Positions 1 through 8,400 of a stretch of DNA of 64,000 bases are shown here, piece after piece; the first letter of the stretch is position 1, and each line of letters opens with the position of its first letter. This DNA comes from DAOUBP01 sp964474695 (lineage in GTDB: Bacteria > Chloroflexota > Anaerolineae > CG2-30-64-16). The DNA lies in assembly GCA_964474695.1 (NCBI GenBank), contig CAYYTK010000005.1, positions 62,001-126,000 of the forward strand, written 5' to 3'. The position numbers and the translations under genes are program-made. Below the pieces are notes generated by a model that was not told where the DNA came from, made no database searches, and saw only the letters and a program-made list of their open reading frames with translations.

Positions 1-2
1 CG

Positions 3-131
3 CCCACCATCAGCGGTGTGCTTCAGGTGCGCTATGGCTTCGGCCCGCCCTTCATGATTACGATTGTCCTCTACACGATCTCTACTGTGCTATATTGGGC
101 GTTCTTCTGGCGCAAGCCGCGTGCTCCGTGA
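3..131 (+). CDS. MFS transporter, C-terminal end only
   Basis: The window opens inside a gene. An open frame from base 3 to a TGA at 129-131 encodes 42 residues: a Gly/Pro-containing approach (GFGPPFMI), one hydrophobic helix rich in Ile, Val, Leu, Tyr and Trp, and a short basic tail (FFWRKPRAP). This is the usual ending of a 12-helix major facilitator transporter, with the last membrane helix followed by a positively charged cytoplasmic tail. The frame is open to the window edge and a good promoter for the next gene follows the stop directly. The substrate cannot be judged. The transporter family is an inference from a short piece. Confidence 0.5.
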   Translation, partial: PTISGVLQVRYGFGPPFMITIVLYTISTVLYWAFFWRKPRAP

Positions 132-138
132 CGTCTGC

Positions 139-167
139 TTGACAAGCATCTGCCAGAATGGGATACT
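139..167 (+). promoter_or_regulatory. Sigma-70-type promoter for the GNAT-like/GPH operon
   Basis: A perfect -35 box TTGACA (139-144) is followed by a 17-bp spacer and a -10 box GATACT (162-167). It starts 7 bp after the stop of the preceding partial gene. The predicted start site near 174 leaves a leader of about 22 nt that carries the ribosome site AAAGAGGT (181-188) in front of the GTG at 196. Confidence 0.65.
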
Positions 168-195
168 TAGCAAAACCACAAAAGAGGTCTACATC

Positions 196-1317
196 GTGCA
201 AATTCGCCAACTTGATCCCTCCGGTTCGGCCGATGTACGTCGATTCAACCGCTTCCCTTTTGCCCTCTACCGCGGTTGCAGCCAATGGGTGCCCATGATG
301 GCCGGCGAGGCCTGGCGTGTCTTCGACCGGGAACGCAACCCATTCTATCGTCATTCTGAGGCCGCTTTCTTTGTGGCGGAAGATGGTAAGGGCTGCCTGG
401 GGCGCATCGCGGCCATTCACAATCGGCGCTACACCGAGTATTCCGGCCGCAAGGCCGCCTCCTTCTACTTCTTCGATGCCGTGGACGATTTCGCGGTCGC
501 GCAGGCTTTGTTTGCGGCCGTGTTCACCTGGGCGCGCAGTCGTGGGTTGAACGAAGTGATCGGCCCCAGGGGCATGTTGCGCGCCGATGGTTTGGGGCTC
601 TTGGTGGAAGGGTTCGAGCATCGTCCTGCGATCGGCGTCCCCTACAACTATGCGTACTACGAGCGGCTGATCACCGGCGCCGGGTTCGAGAAAGAGATGG
701 ACTACCTCTCCGGCCATATGGCGCGCGGCGAGCAGTTGGCCCAACGTTTCTATGATGCGGCCGATCGCATCCGGGAGCGCCGCGGGTTCACCATTGCCCG
801 GTTCAACAGTAAGGAAGAGCTGCGCGGCCAGTTATCCGTCATCGGCCGCATTTACAACGAAGCTTTCATCAATATCCCGTTTTATTACCCGGTGGACGAG
901 GCTGAGCTGGCGCTCATCGCTCAGCGCATGTTGTCGGTCGCCGACCCAAAGTTGATCAAGCTGGTGATGAAGGGGGACGAGATCGCCGGGTTCCTGCTGT
1001 CTTACCCCGATCTCTCGGCCGCCATTCAGCGGACGCGCGGGCAGGTGTGGCCATTTGGCTGGCTGCATCTGCTGCGTGAGATCCGGCGCACCGATTGGCT
1101 GAACATCAACGGGTTGGGGCTGCTGCCCCAGTATCAAGGCGTAGGGGCGAACGCCATCCTCTATGTCGAACTGGCCAAGAGCATCGATGAGTTTCCCCAG
1201 TTTCAGCATGTCGACTTTGCCCAGGTGGCTGAGATTAACCTGAAGAGCCTGGGCGACGCAACGGCCGTCGGAGTGCACTGGTACAAACGGCATCGGGTCT
1301 ATCGGCGCGCTTTGTGA
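196..1317 (+). CDS. GNAT-like acyltransferase family protein (YghO-like)
   Basis: A 373-residue soluble protein. The open frame reaches upstream to 64, but that part overlaps the end of the previous gene and the promoter. The GTG at 196 has a ribosome site (AAAGAGGT) 7 nt ahead and fits the protein, so I chose it. The C-terminal half carries a GNAT-like acyl-CoA loop (GLGLLPQYQGVGANAIL, window bases about 1117-1165), and the N-terminal part has the FYRHSEAAFF and GRIAAIHN segments typical of large bacterial acyl-CoA N-acyltransferase-like proteins related to E. coli YghO. Family members are thought to transfer acyl groups to amines, but no substrate is established. The stop is 13 nt before the GPH transporter, so the two are probably cotranscribed. 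The fold call is fairly safe; the function is not known. Confidence 0.75.
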   Translation: MQIRQLDPSGSADVRRFNRFPFALYRGCSQWVPMMAGEAWRVFDRERNPFYRHSEAAFFVAEDGKGCLGRIAAIHNRRYTEYSGRKAASFYFFDAVDDFAVAQALFAAVFTWARSRGLNEVIGPRGMLRADGLGLLVEGFEHRPAIGVPYNYAYYERLITGAGFEKEMDYLSGHMARGEQLAQRFYDAADRIRERRGFTIARFNSKEELRGQLSVIGRIYNEAFINIPFYYPVDEAELALIAQRMLSVADPKLIKLVMKGDEIAGFLLSYPDLSAAIQRTRGQVWPFGWLHLLREIRRTDWLNINGLGLLPQYQGVGANAILYVELAKSIDEFPQFQHVDFAQVAEINLKSLGDATAVGVHWYKRHRVYRRAL

Positions 1318-1330
1318 GGAGGTTCAATTC

Positions 1331-2788
1331 ATGACTGACCCGGCTCGGGAGCCCGCGTCCCGGCTGCCGCTGCTGACCAAGATCATTTACGGCAGCGGCG
1401 ACTGGGGCATGGCCAGTTACAACACGCTGCGCCTGATCTTCTACGCGATCTTCCTGACCGATACGGTGGGACTTGAGCCGCGGCTGGCTTCGTTTGCTGC
1501 CTTGATCGGCCTGATCTGGGATGCGATCAACGACCCGTTGGTGGGCATGCTCAGCGATCGCCTGCAGACGCGTTTCGGCCGGCGCCGGCCGTTTTTGCTG
1601 CTGTTCTCGGTTCCCTTCGGGTTTGCGTTTCTGTTGCTGTGGTGGACGCCGCCGTGGCGGACCCCCGCCGCCCTGGCCATTCATGTGACCCTGGCCTACA
1701 TCCTCGCCGACACCCTGCAGACTCTGGTGACCGTGCCGCACAATTCGCTGACGCCTGAGCTGACCCCCGACTACGACGAGCGCACCTCACTTGCCGGATT
1801 TCGCATGTTGTTCAACTTGCTGGCGTCCCTGGTGACTGCGGTGGCCGCGCCGATGATCGTAGACGGCGTGATGTTTGCCGGAGGGACGTCGCAGCAAGGC
1901 TATCTGACCGTCGCCGCCTTGTTCGGGACGTTGGCCGCAATCCCTTACCTGTTGATCGGCCTGGTGACGCGTGAACGGACGCAACGGCCGCCGGCGCGCA
2001 CCTACACCATCCGCCAGACCATCGAGACGGCCTGGCGGAATGTGCCGTTCCGTTACGCGACCGCGCTCTATATGCTGAACTGGCTGACGTTCGATCTTGT
2101 CTCGCTGATGCTGCCCTATTTTCTGATCTATTGGGTCGCGGGCGGGAATCTGCTGGCGCAAGCGAATCTGTTCGGGATCAAACTGGCGCTCGAGTCGGCT
2201 GTTTTGGGGCTGATGCTGATTACAGCATTGGCCGCGCTGCCGCTGTGGACCTGGCTTGCGCAGCGGTTCGAAAAGCGGCTGGCCTACATCGTGGGGATGG
2301 CGTTTTGGGGCGTGGTGCAGTTCGTCATTCTCTTCATCCAGCCGGGGCAGGTGACACTCATCCTGGCGCTGGCGGTGCTGGCTGGAGTCGGCGTATCGAC
2401 TGCGCATGTGCTGCCGGATGCCATCTTCCCGGATGTGCTCGAGTGGGATGAGCTGCGCACAGGCGAGCGGCGCGAGGGAATGTACTACGGCGCCAAGAAC
2501 CTCCTGCGCAAGCTGACCAATGCGCTGGCGATCTTCGTGGCGCTGCAGGTTCTTGGCTGGTTCGGCTACCGGACGCCGCCGGACGGGGTGACGCAGTTCA
2601 TGCAGCCGGCCTCCGCCTTGCTGGCGATCCGGCTGTTGACCGGCCTCCTGGGGATGGCCTTATTGGCCGGCGCGATGTTCGTGGCCGCGCGGTATCCCAT
2701 CGACCGGAAGCGCCACGCGCGGATTCGCGCGTTGTTAGCGCGGCGGCAGCAGAGGGCGCGCCAACGGGCGGACGCGCCGACGACCTGA
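1331..2788 (+). CDS. GPH-family (MelB-like) sugar:cation symporter
   Basis: A 485-residue inner-membrane protein with about 12 hydrophobic helices. The N-terminal half contains the family signature around residues 62-88: WDAINDPLVGMLSDR followed by TRFGRRRPF, which marks the glycoside-pentoside-hexuronide:cation symporters. The C-terminal half has the matching DVLEWDELRTGERREGM loop, also conserved in this family. These transporters usually bring in sugars or glycosides with Na+ or H+, but the specificity cannot be read here. The start ATG has GAGGAGG 8 nt upstream and lies 13 nt after the GNAT-like gene, so it shares the promoter at 139-167. The C-terminal tail is basic and Arg-rich, as expected for a cytoplasmic end. 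It converges on the transpeptidase gene 18 bp away. Confidence 0.88.
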   Translation: MTDPAREPASRLPLLTKIIYGSGDWGMASYNTLRLIFYAIFLTDTVGLEPRLASFAALIGLIWDAINDPLVGMLSDRLQTRFGRRRPFLLLFSVPFGFAFLLLWWTPPWRTPAALAIHVTLAYILADTLQTLVTVPHNSLTPELTPDYDERTSLAGFRMLFNLLASLVTAVAAPMIVDGVMFAGGTSQQGYLTVAALFGTLAAIPYLLIGLVTRERTQRPPARTYTIRQTIETAWRNVPFRYATALYMLNWLTFDLVSLMLPYFLIYWVAGGNLLAQANLFGIKLALESAVLGLMLITALAALPLWTWLAQRFEKRLAYIVGMAFWGVVQFVILFIQPGQVTLILALAVLAGVGVSTAHVLPDAIFPDVLEWDELRTGERREGMYYGAKNLLRKLTNALAIFVALQVLGWFGYRTPPDGVTQFMQPASALLAIRLLTGLLGMALLAGAMFVAARYPIDRKRHARIRALLARRQQRARQRADAPTT

Positions 2789-2806
2789 TCGGCCTCCGGC
2801 CAGAGG

Positions 2807-4390
2807 TCAGCGCCTGATCTCGACCACGACGCCCTCCTCCGCCCAGTCATACAGCAGCTTGGCGTTGGTGGTGCTGATCAGGATGCAGCCGTACGTGATA
2901 CGGCTGCCCAGGTTCCGCTCCCAGAGGAATTGCTTGCGGTCGCGGCTGGGGAAGCCGTGGAAACCGTTCATGAACTCCTGATCCGGCGCCACCCGATAGA
3001 TGCCCATGAACCACGGCATGTACAAGTCCCAGACTCCCGCATAGGCCAGCTCATCGTGAGATTGCACCTGGAACACGCCCGGCGAGGTCGGACTCGACGC
3101 GATGCCGGTGCTGGCCGGCCAGTTCCAGATGAGCTGGCCGTTCTCGTAGACCCACACCCGTTGTTCGGTCAGGCTGACGACGATGCGCTTGCTCTCTACC
3201 ACCGGCAGCGGTAAAAGGGCATCCGCCGAGGGAATGCGCAGGCGGTCGCCGGCGAACAGCGCATCCCCGACGCCGGGATTCGCGTCCTGAATCCAGGGGT
3301 AGGGCATGCCGTAGTCGAAGGCGATGCTGGAGAGGGTTTCGCCCGTTTGGACGATGTGCTCTCGCTCGCGATGTCTGATCTGCAGGTGCACGTCGGCCTG
3401 TTGCGCCTGAAAGGCCTCAGCAAGCACCGGGGCGACGACGCCGGAATCGACATAACGCCCATCTACAAACGAAGCGTTCTGTTCATCCACGAAAGCTGCG
3501 ACAGCATTCGCATCGACTGACCAGATCAAGTTGCTGCTGCTGGCGATCGTGCCCGAGATGGCGAACGTCAGCCAGTTTCCCAGTTCCGTGGGTGGGGCGC
3601 TCCAGATCGTTCGTTCATCGCTGATCGCATCATAGAGGTGCAGGGTGATGGGCCTCGCCAGCAGCGGCTGCAGCTCGGCTGCCAGCGCGCTCACGTCGGA
3701 GATGGCAGGCAACTGGGGAGCGATCGGCAGCTCGAAGCGGGGTGGCGCTGCCGCAGGGTCAGCCAGGGCGGCGGCCCAGGGGTAAGTCTCCAGTTGTGCC
3801 AGCATCGCCGCGATATCCAACGCCTGACCGGCAGAGGCGGGGGTGGTTTCGATGCGGCCCTCCACCACGCGCACGCCGGCATTTTTGACCGGCACGTCGA
3901 TCTGCCCGGCCAGGGTGCGCAGCGTGCGCGCCGCCGCGTCCCGGTCGAAGCGCCAGGCAACCGGCACGCTCAGGGATTCGACGTCAAGGCGCACCAGGCC
4001 TGAGGTGGCGGCCAGGCGCCGGATCACCGGCCACAGGTTTTCAGGATTGTCCGCAGCGCGCCCCAGGCCCTGTGCGGTGCGAGCCATCTGCCCGGCCTCG
4101 ATCATGATGCCTGCTTGTTCCAGGCTCAGGTTCTCGTGCCACTCACCCGCCTGCAGGGTGATGCGGCGGGCGGTCCACTCCGAGCGCAGCTCTTCAGCCG
4201 CCTCATCAGGCGACTTACCGCCGAGCTCGCGGCCTAGCGCCTGCACTCCCGCCAGGATCTGTTCGCTGTGATAGATGTGCCACAGCCCGATGCCCGCGGC
4301 CAGGACAAGGCCCAGGATGACGATCCAGGCCGTCAGAAGCAGCCAGAAGCGCCCTGAAGCGGGTTGGGTCCGATGGGTTGCGTGGGTCAT
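2807..4390 (-). CDS. L,D-transpeptidase (YkuD) with LysM and membrane anchor
   Basis: A 527-residue envelope protein. One membrane helix lies near residues 13-35, so the rest should be outside the cytoplasm. A long middle part (about 40-340) resembles the peptidoglycan-binding linker domains that precede YkuD domains. A LysM-like module follows (HIVQTGETLSSIAFDYGMPY, about 357-400), then the YkuD catalytic domain (about 405-527). YkuD enzymes make 3-3 crosslinks in peptidoglycan or attach proteins to it through a Cys thioester. The catalytic Cys (GCILIS) and the upstream His (GFHGFP) are present. The usual SHGC motif reads TYGC: Ser is replaced by Thr and His by Tyr. The gene follows the phosphofructokinase gene by 18 bp and probably shares its transcript. 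Family call firm; activity unproven because of the Tyr. Confidence 0.85.
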   Translation of the reverse strand: MTHATHRTQPASGRFWLLLTAWIVILGLVLAAGIGLWHIYHSEQILAGVQALGRELGGKSPDEAAEELRSEWTARRITLQAGEWHENLSLEQAGIMIEAGQMARTAQGLGRAADNPENLWPVIRRLAATSGLVRLDVESLSVPVAWRFDRDAAARTLRTLAGQIDVPVKNAGVRVVEGRIETTPASAGQALDIAAMLAQLETYPWAAALADPAAAPPRFELPIAPQLPAISDVSALAAELQPLLARPITLHLYDAISDERTIWSAPPTELGNWLTFAISGTIASSSNLIWSVDANAVAAFVDEQNASFVDGRYVDSGVVAPVLAEAFQAQQADVHLQIRHREREHIVQTGETLSSIAFDYGMPYPWIQDANPGVGDALFAGDRLRIPSADALLPLPVVESKRIVVSLTEQRVWVYENGQLIWNWPASTGIASSPTSPGVFQVQSHDELAYAGVWDLYMPWFMGIYRVAPDQEFMNGFHGFPSRDRKQFLWERNLGSRITYGCILISTTNAKLLYDWAEEGVVVEIRR

Positions 4391-4408
4391 CTACCGGTTA
4401 TCCTTCCG

Positions 4409-5692
4409 CTAAAACGGCCGCGGCGCGATGCCGACCAGATAGCCATACCGAGCTTTGAAATCATCGGGCGTCAGGTTGGTCTGCATGGCCAGGCGGGCCC
4501 AGAAGATTTCATCGTGCGCGTTTTGCGGCTTGAGGCGGATCATGAACTTGTAGGCGGATGCGTAGGTGGAGGAGTCGATGTTGACCATGCGGACCTCGGT
4601 GCGTCCGGTGGCGGCATCCATCATTGTCTCGGACGGGATCGGCACGACCTGGTTTTGTTGGAGGGTGATGGTCGCGTTGCTGCCGCCCGCTAACAGGAAG
4701 TCGGCTGCGGCTTCGCCCAGGCTGCGGGTGTAGTCGACATCGTACGCGATCGGCGCCGCGCAGCGTAACTCATAACCGAGCTCTTTGTCTACCAGCTTGA
4801 CCTGCACCCCCAACCCTTTGAGATCGTTGTTCAAGATCCTCTTAATTACGTCCGCGAAGTTGATCTCAGCCAGACGGATATGGCCATGCTCATCGCGTTC
4901 GACGCGCTCCAGCGATTGGAGATCTTCGTGTGAGGCGTACTCTATGATCCCTTCGGCGATCAACGCCACGCCGTGGTTCTTCCCATCAGCCAGGCGCTGG
5001 ATGATCGTCGTCGCCAGGATGTCCACTACTTCCTGGAGGCGAATCTCGCGGCCGCGCCATTCCTCGGGGATCAAGGTCACGGTCGCGCCGGAGCTCTTAC
5101 CGATGCCGAGCGCCAAGTGGCCGGCCTTGCGGCCCATGGTGACCACCAGAAACCAGTGCCCGACAGTGCGCGCATCCTCCATGAAATTCATCACCGTGCG
5201 CGTGCCCAACTCACGGGCGGTCTCGTAGCCGAAGGTGGGGATCCCTTCCGGCAGGGGGAGGTCGTTGTCGATGGTCTTCGGCACGTGGACCGATTGCAGG
5301 GCGATGCCCATCTTCTCTTGGGCGTATTTGGTCACACGATAGAGTGAAAAGGCCGTGTCATCACCGCCGATGCCGATCAAACCGGAAATGCCGGCTTCCA
5401 TCAGGGCGCAGACACAATTGCGGAGCGATTCCGGGGACTTGGTCGGGTTGGCCCGCGAGGTGCGCAGGATAGAGCCGCCATCCAGGTGAATCCTGCTGAC
5501 GCTATTGATGGTCAGCGGGACGCCCTCCAGCTTGCCCTCCATCAGATGTTTGAAGCCATCGTAGATGCCAACTACCTCCAGCCCGGCGCTGATCGCCTCG
5601 ATGGCAGCGGCATGGATCACACCGTTGATGCCAGGGGCAGGCCCACCGCCTACCAGTATGCCGATCTTTTTGCCATGATTGCTGAGTGCCAT
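4409..5692 (-). CDS. 6-phosphofructokinase, probably pyrophosphate-dependent
   Basis: A 427-residue cytoplasmic enzyme that phosphorylates fructose 6-phosphate to fructose 1,6-bisphosphate. The N-terminal GGGPAPGINGVI is the phosphofructokinase nucleotide loop. IGGDDT (about residue 105) has Asp where ATP-using enzymes have Gly; this Asp is known to block ATP and mark PPi use. PKTIDNDL (about 125) also has the Lys of PPi-type enzymes instead of the Gly of the ATP type. MGRKAGHLALGIG (about 175) completes the sugar-phosphate site. The start ATG has AGAGGAGG upstream. It is first in a two-gene unit with the L,D-transpeptidase. A clear promoter lies 73-101 bp ahead. The PPi assignment follows known residue rules and has not been tested here; in that case the reaction would be reversible. 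Confidence 0.88.
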   Translation of the reverse strand: MALSNHGKKIGILVGGGPAPGINGVIHAAAIEAISAGLEVVGIYDGFKHLMEGKLEGVPLTINSVSRIHLDGGSILRTSRANPTKSPESLRNCVCALMEAGISGLIGIGGDDTAFSLYRVTKYAQEKMGIALQSVHVPKTIDNDLPLPEGIPTFGYETARELGTRTVMNFMEDARTVGHWFLVVTMGRKAGHLALGIGKSSGATVTLIPEEWRGREIRLQEVVDILATTIIQRLADGKNHGVALIAEGIIEYASHEDLQSLERVERDEHGHIRLAEINFADVIKRILNNDLKGLGVQVKLVDKELGYELRCAAPIAYDVDYTRSLGEAAADFLLAGGSNATITLQQNQVVPIPSETMMDAATGRTEVRMVNIDSSTYASAYKFMIRLKPQNAHDEIFWARLAMQTNLTPDDFKARYGYLVGIAPRPF

Positions 5693-5736
5693 GAGCTGCG
5701 CCTCCTCTTGCCATGAATGCCTGATGACCGCACGCG

Positions 5737-5750
5737 TCAGTCGAGACTGA
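5737..5750 (-). promoter_or_regulatory. Small palindrome in the phosphofructokinase leader
   Basis: TCAGTC-GA-GACTGA forms a 6-bp-arm palindrome just downstream of the predicted transcription start near 5758. The position would suit a repressor, but no regulator can be named, and a palindrome this short can occur by chance. Confidence 0.3.
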
Positions 5751-5764
5751 AACGTGTGGCCCTT

Positions 5765-5793
5765 ATTGTAGCTGGCGCGCGGGTGTTTGGCAA
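5765..5793 (-). promoter_or_regulatory. Promoter for phosphofructokinase/L,D-transpeptidase
   Basis: Reading on the minus strand, the -35 box TTGCCA (5793-5788), a 17-bp spacer and the -10 box TACAAT (5770-5765) each match the sigma-70 consensus at 5 of 6 bases. The predicted start near 5758 gives a leader of about 65 nt. The rest of the 197-bp divergent space holds only a weak candidate for the SDR gene (TTGGCA at 5837-5842). Confidence 0.65.
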
Positions 5794-5889
5794 GGCGCGA
5801 GCTTCTGATTAAGTGGAACGCCGCTTACATTACGTGTTGGCATCATTCGCTATTCTAGTTATGTCTTAGTTTAGTACAAGGAGGGCGCG

Positions 5890-6654
5890 ATGAGGCTTCA
5901 AGGTAAGGTGGCAGTTATCACGGGGGCAGGTTCCGGCATGGGGTTGGCAATGGCGAAGTTGTTCACGGCGGAGGGGGCGCAGGTGGTCGCCGGCGACTGG
6001 AACGGGAAGCGATTGGACGAAGCTGTCGCCAGCATCAAGGATGCGGGCGGCACGATCGTGAGCGCGCAGGGCAACATCGCCGAACAGGCGACGGCGGAAG
6101 GCCTGGTTGATCTCGCCGTGGCGACCTTTGGGCGTCTGGATATCCTTGTCAACAATGCAGGCGTGATGGACTATATGGCAGGCGTGGCCGAGCTGACGGA
6201 TGAAATCTGGCGTCGCGTGCTCGGCATCAATCTGGACGGGCCGATGTTCACCAGCCGCCGGGCCATCCCGCAGATGATCAAGCAGGGCGGCGGCTCCGTC
6301 ATCAACATCGCCTCGACCGCAGGGATCAGCGGCGGGGCAGCAGGCGCAGCCTACACTGTCTCCAAGCATGGGGTTGTGGGGCTCACCAAAAGCACGGCGT
6401 GGATGTACGCGCAGCAGGGCATCCGCTGCAATGCCATTTGCCCCGGTGGCACGAAGACCAATATTGCTGAGACGATGCCCCAGGACCGGCTGGACCCTGC
6501 CGGGGCCAGGCGTGCGGGCGCGTTTGGGAGCCTGATCCCGGGGTTTTTGGATCCGATTGATATCGCTTCACTTGCCCTCTTCCTGGCCTCCGATGAGTCC
6601 CGCTTCATCAACGGCGCGATCATCACCGCGGATGCTGGTTGGAAGGCGCTATAA
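5890..6654 (+). CDS. Short-chain dehydrogenase/reductase (SDR)
   Basis: A 254-residue classical SDR, the usual family length. The Rossmann glycine motif TGAGSGMG (residues 11-18) binds NAD(P). The Asp at about residue 36 (AGDW) favours NAD over NADP. NNAG sits near 89-92, and the catalytic Ser and Tyr-x-x-x-Lys are present (INIASTAG, then AYTVSKHG). The PGGTKTNI loop and the C-terminal SRFINGAIITADAGW are typical of SDRs annotated as 3-oxoacyl-ACP reductase-like or alcohol dehydrogenases. The substrate is unknown. The ATG has a strong AAGGAGG site 6 nt upstream. It is transcribed alone, diverging from the phosphofructokinase operon and ending at a strong hairpin. Confidence 0.88.
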   Translation: MRLQGKVAVITGAGSGMGLAMAKLFTAEGAQVVAGDWNGKRLDEAVASIKDAGGTIVSAQGNIAEQATAEGLVDLAVATFGRLDILVNNAGVMDYMAGVAELTDEIWRRVLGINLDGPMFTSRRAIPQMIKQGGGSVINIASTAGISGGAAGAAYTVSKHGVVGLTKSTAWMYAQQGIRCNAICPGGTKTNIAETMPQDRLDPAGARRAGAFGSLIPGFLDPIDIASLALFLASDESRFINGAIITADAGWKAL

Positions 6655-6700
6655 GCTCTGATTGCTGGTTAGTTCTGTATTAGAACAGATCTATGCAGAA

Positions 6701-6742
6701 GGCCGGGCCTGGCTACGGGGTTCCCCGTGGCCCGGCCCGGCC
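6701..6742. terminator. Strong bidirectional hairpin between SDR and malic enzyme
   Basis: Two 20-nt arms (6701-6720 and 6723-6742) are complementary at every position if two G-T pairs are allowed, with only TT between them, so a few central pairs must open to form the loop. It sits between two convergent genes, where one structure can end both transcripts. There is no T-run on either side, so factor-independent termination is not certain. Confidence 0.7.
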
Positions 6743-6786
6743 GCTTGTCTGATTCCGGTTTGCGTCGGCTAAGGCGACAGCACGGC

Positions 6787-8211
6787 TCAACCGGCCGCCG
6801 CCGCGGTGACCGCCTGCATCGTCATGGGCGTGGGTTTAGGCGGCTTGCTGCCTTCGGGCATCGCAATGTAGCCGGCGGCCATGGCGTCCTGGACCATGCC
6901 GCGGGCTCGCGCGATGATCCGTTTGGCCGTCTCGTATTCCTGCTCGAAGGTCACATCAGTGAACTTCGCGACCCCCTGCTCGATAGCCTTCATGGCCACT
7001 GCGGCGGCCTCCCGGGGGAACACATCCACCTCATCCATCGTGGGCATGATGTAGTCCTCGCTCAGTCCATTCTCTTCGGCCAGCCGGGCCATCTCGACTG
7101 CGGCCGCGATGCACATCTCGTCGGTGATTGTGCTGGCGCGCACGTCGAGGGTGCCGCGGAAGATGCCGGGGAAGCCGAGGCTGTTGTTGACCTGGTTGGA
7201 GAAATCGCTGCGGCCGGTGGCAACGACGGCGGCGCCGGCGGCTTTGGCGTCCCAGGGCCAGATCTCGGGGATCGGGTTGGCGCAGGCGAAGAGGATGGCG
7301 TCCTTGGCCATCTTAGCGATCCATTCCTGTTGGATGGTATCGGGACCGGGCTGCGAGAGGGCGATGCAGACATCGGCATCGACCAGCGCCTCGGCGATGC
7401 CGCCGCGGCGGCCCTCGGCGTTGGTGATGTTGCACAGCTTCCACTTGTCGACGTATTCGGTGCGCCGGGCCTCGATATCGGTGCGCGCCTGGTGGAGGAT
7501 GCCGCGGCTGTCGACGACGCGGCACAGGGCCGGGGTGGCGCCGTAGGAAAAGATCAGGCGGCTGATGGCCACGTTGCTGGCGCCGGCGCCGATGAAGACG
7601 ATGCGAGCATCGGCGATTTTCTTGCCGACAACCTTGAGGGCATTGATCAGGCCGGCGAGGGTGACGCAGGCGGTGCCCTGTTGGTCATCGTGCCAAACCG
7701 GGATTTCGCACTGGGCGCGCAGGGTGTCGAGGACATAAAAGCACTTGGGGTTGGAAATATCCTCGAGGTTGACGCCGCCGAGGCCCGGCTGCAGGAGCTT
7801 GACGACCTTGATGATATCTTCGGGATCCTTGCTGTCAATCATGAGGGGGAAGCCGTCGACGCCGCCCAGGTACTTGTAAAGCAGGGACTTGCCCTCCATG
7901 ACGGGTAAGCCAGCCTTGGGTCCGATGTCGCCCATGCCCAGAACGCGGGTGCCGTCCGAGACCACGGCGACGGTGTTCCACTTGTTGGTGTGTTCGTAGA
8001 CCATGTCGGGATGGTCCCGGATGTCCAGGCACGGCTTGGAGACGCCTGGGGTGTACCAAATGGCAAAATCGTTGAAGTCCCGCACGCAGGCTTTGAGTGT
8101 GGTTTCGATTTTGCCTTTGTAGAACGGATGGAGCGCCTGCGCGTCCTTCATTGGCTGGTAGGCTTTGGCCTTAAGTTCCTCGACGGTGGGTTTACGAACG
8201 TCTTGAGACAT
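6787..8211 (-). CDS. NAD(P)-dependent malic enzyme
   Basis: A 474-residue enzyme that oxidatively decarboxylates malate to pyruvate, linking the TCA pool to pyruvate and giving NAD(P)H. The N-terminal malic domain has YTPGVSKPCL, GDIGPKAGLPVMEGK and the metal-binding DDQQGT segment. The NAD-binding domain starts with IVFIGAGASNVAI. Later blocks IALSQPG, ACANPIPEI and the final helix region also fit. This is the short bacterial form without a phosphotransacetylase domain. The open frame extends to 8325, but the ATG at 8211 is preceded by AAGGAGG at 7 nt and by a promoter that would lie inside any longer protein, so I use 8211. It lies downstream of the giant gene on the same strand but has its own promoter. 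Confidence 0.92.
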   Translation of the reverse strand: MSQDVRKPTVEELKAKAYQPMKDAQALHPFYKGKIETTLKACVRDFNDFAIWYTPGVSKPCLDIRDHPDMVYEHTNKWNTVAVVSDGTRVLGMGDIGPKAGLPVMEGKSLLYKYLGGVDGFPLMIDSKDPEDIIKVVKLLQPGLGGVNLEDISNPKCFYVLDTLRAQCEIPVWHDDQQGTACVTLAGLINALKVVGKKIADARIVFIGAGASNVAISRLIFSYGATPALCRVVDSRGILHQARTDIEARRTEYVDKWKLCNITNAEGRRGGIAEALVDADVCIALSQPGPDTIQQEWIAKMAKDAILFACANPIPEIWPWDAKAAGAAVVATGRSDFSNQVNNSLGFPGIFRGTLDVRASTITDEMCIAAAVEMARLAEENGLSEDYIMPTMDEVDVFPREAAAVAMKAIEQGVAKFTDVTFEQEYETAKRIIARARGMVQDAMAAGYIAMPEGSKPPKPTPMTMQAVTAAAAG

Positions 8212-8232
8212 GGGACCCTCCTTTGGGGCATA

Positions 8233-8241
8233 AGTATACCA
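8233..8241 (-). promoter_or_regulatory. Extended -10 promoter for malic enzyme
   Basis: On the minus strand TGG followed by TATACT (8241-8233) is an extended -10 element with 5 of 6 matches to TATAAT. No -35 box is seen at 16-18 bp; extended -10 promoters often lack one. The predicted leader is about 15 nt and contains the AAGGAGG ribosome site. Confidence 0.5.
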
Positions 8242-8379
8242 CGTCTTGACCAATTTGTGTTGCAATCGAAGACCGTAGGGCGAGGCACATGTTCCATAAT
8301 GACCGCGCTGCTTGCGAGGCCGCAACCGTTGGGGCTGCTGCCCCGCAAGCAGCTTGCAGAACTCCCCTGTTCACCGATC

Positions 8380-8396
8380 CCGCGGCATGGCCGCGG
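8380..8396 (-). terminator. Hairpin after the giant gene
   Basis: CCGCGGC-ATG-GCCGCGG is a 7-bp perfect stem with a 3-nt loop, 4 nt beyond the stop of the giant gene. A second small stem, GGGGC-TGCT-GCCCC (8331-8344), follows downstream. Neither has a U-run. They could end or protect the 3' end of the 30-kb transcript. Confidence 0.4.
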
Positions 8397-8400
8397 CCCG

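Noticed and set aside
82..744. Minus-strand frame opposite the GNAT-like gene
   Set aside because: It mirrors the GNAT-like gene, has no recognisable domain, and ignores a good promoter on the opposite strand.
8212..8325. N-terminal extension of malic enzyme by 38 codons
   Set aside because: The extra part has no family match and contains the extended -10 promoter and the ribosome site for the ATG at 8211.
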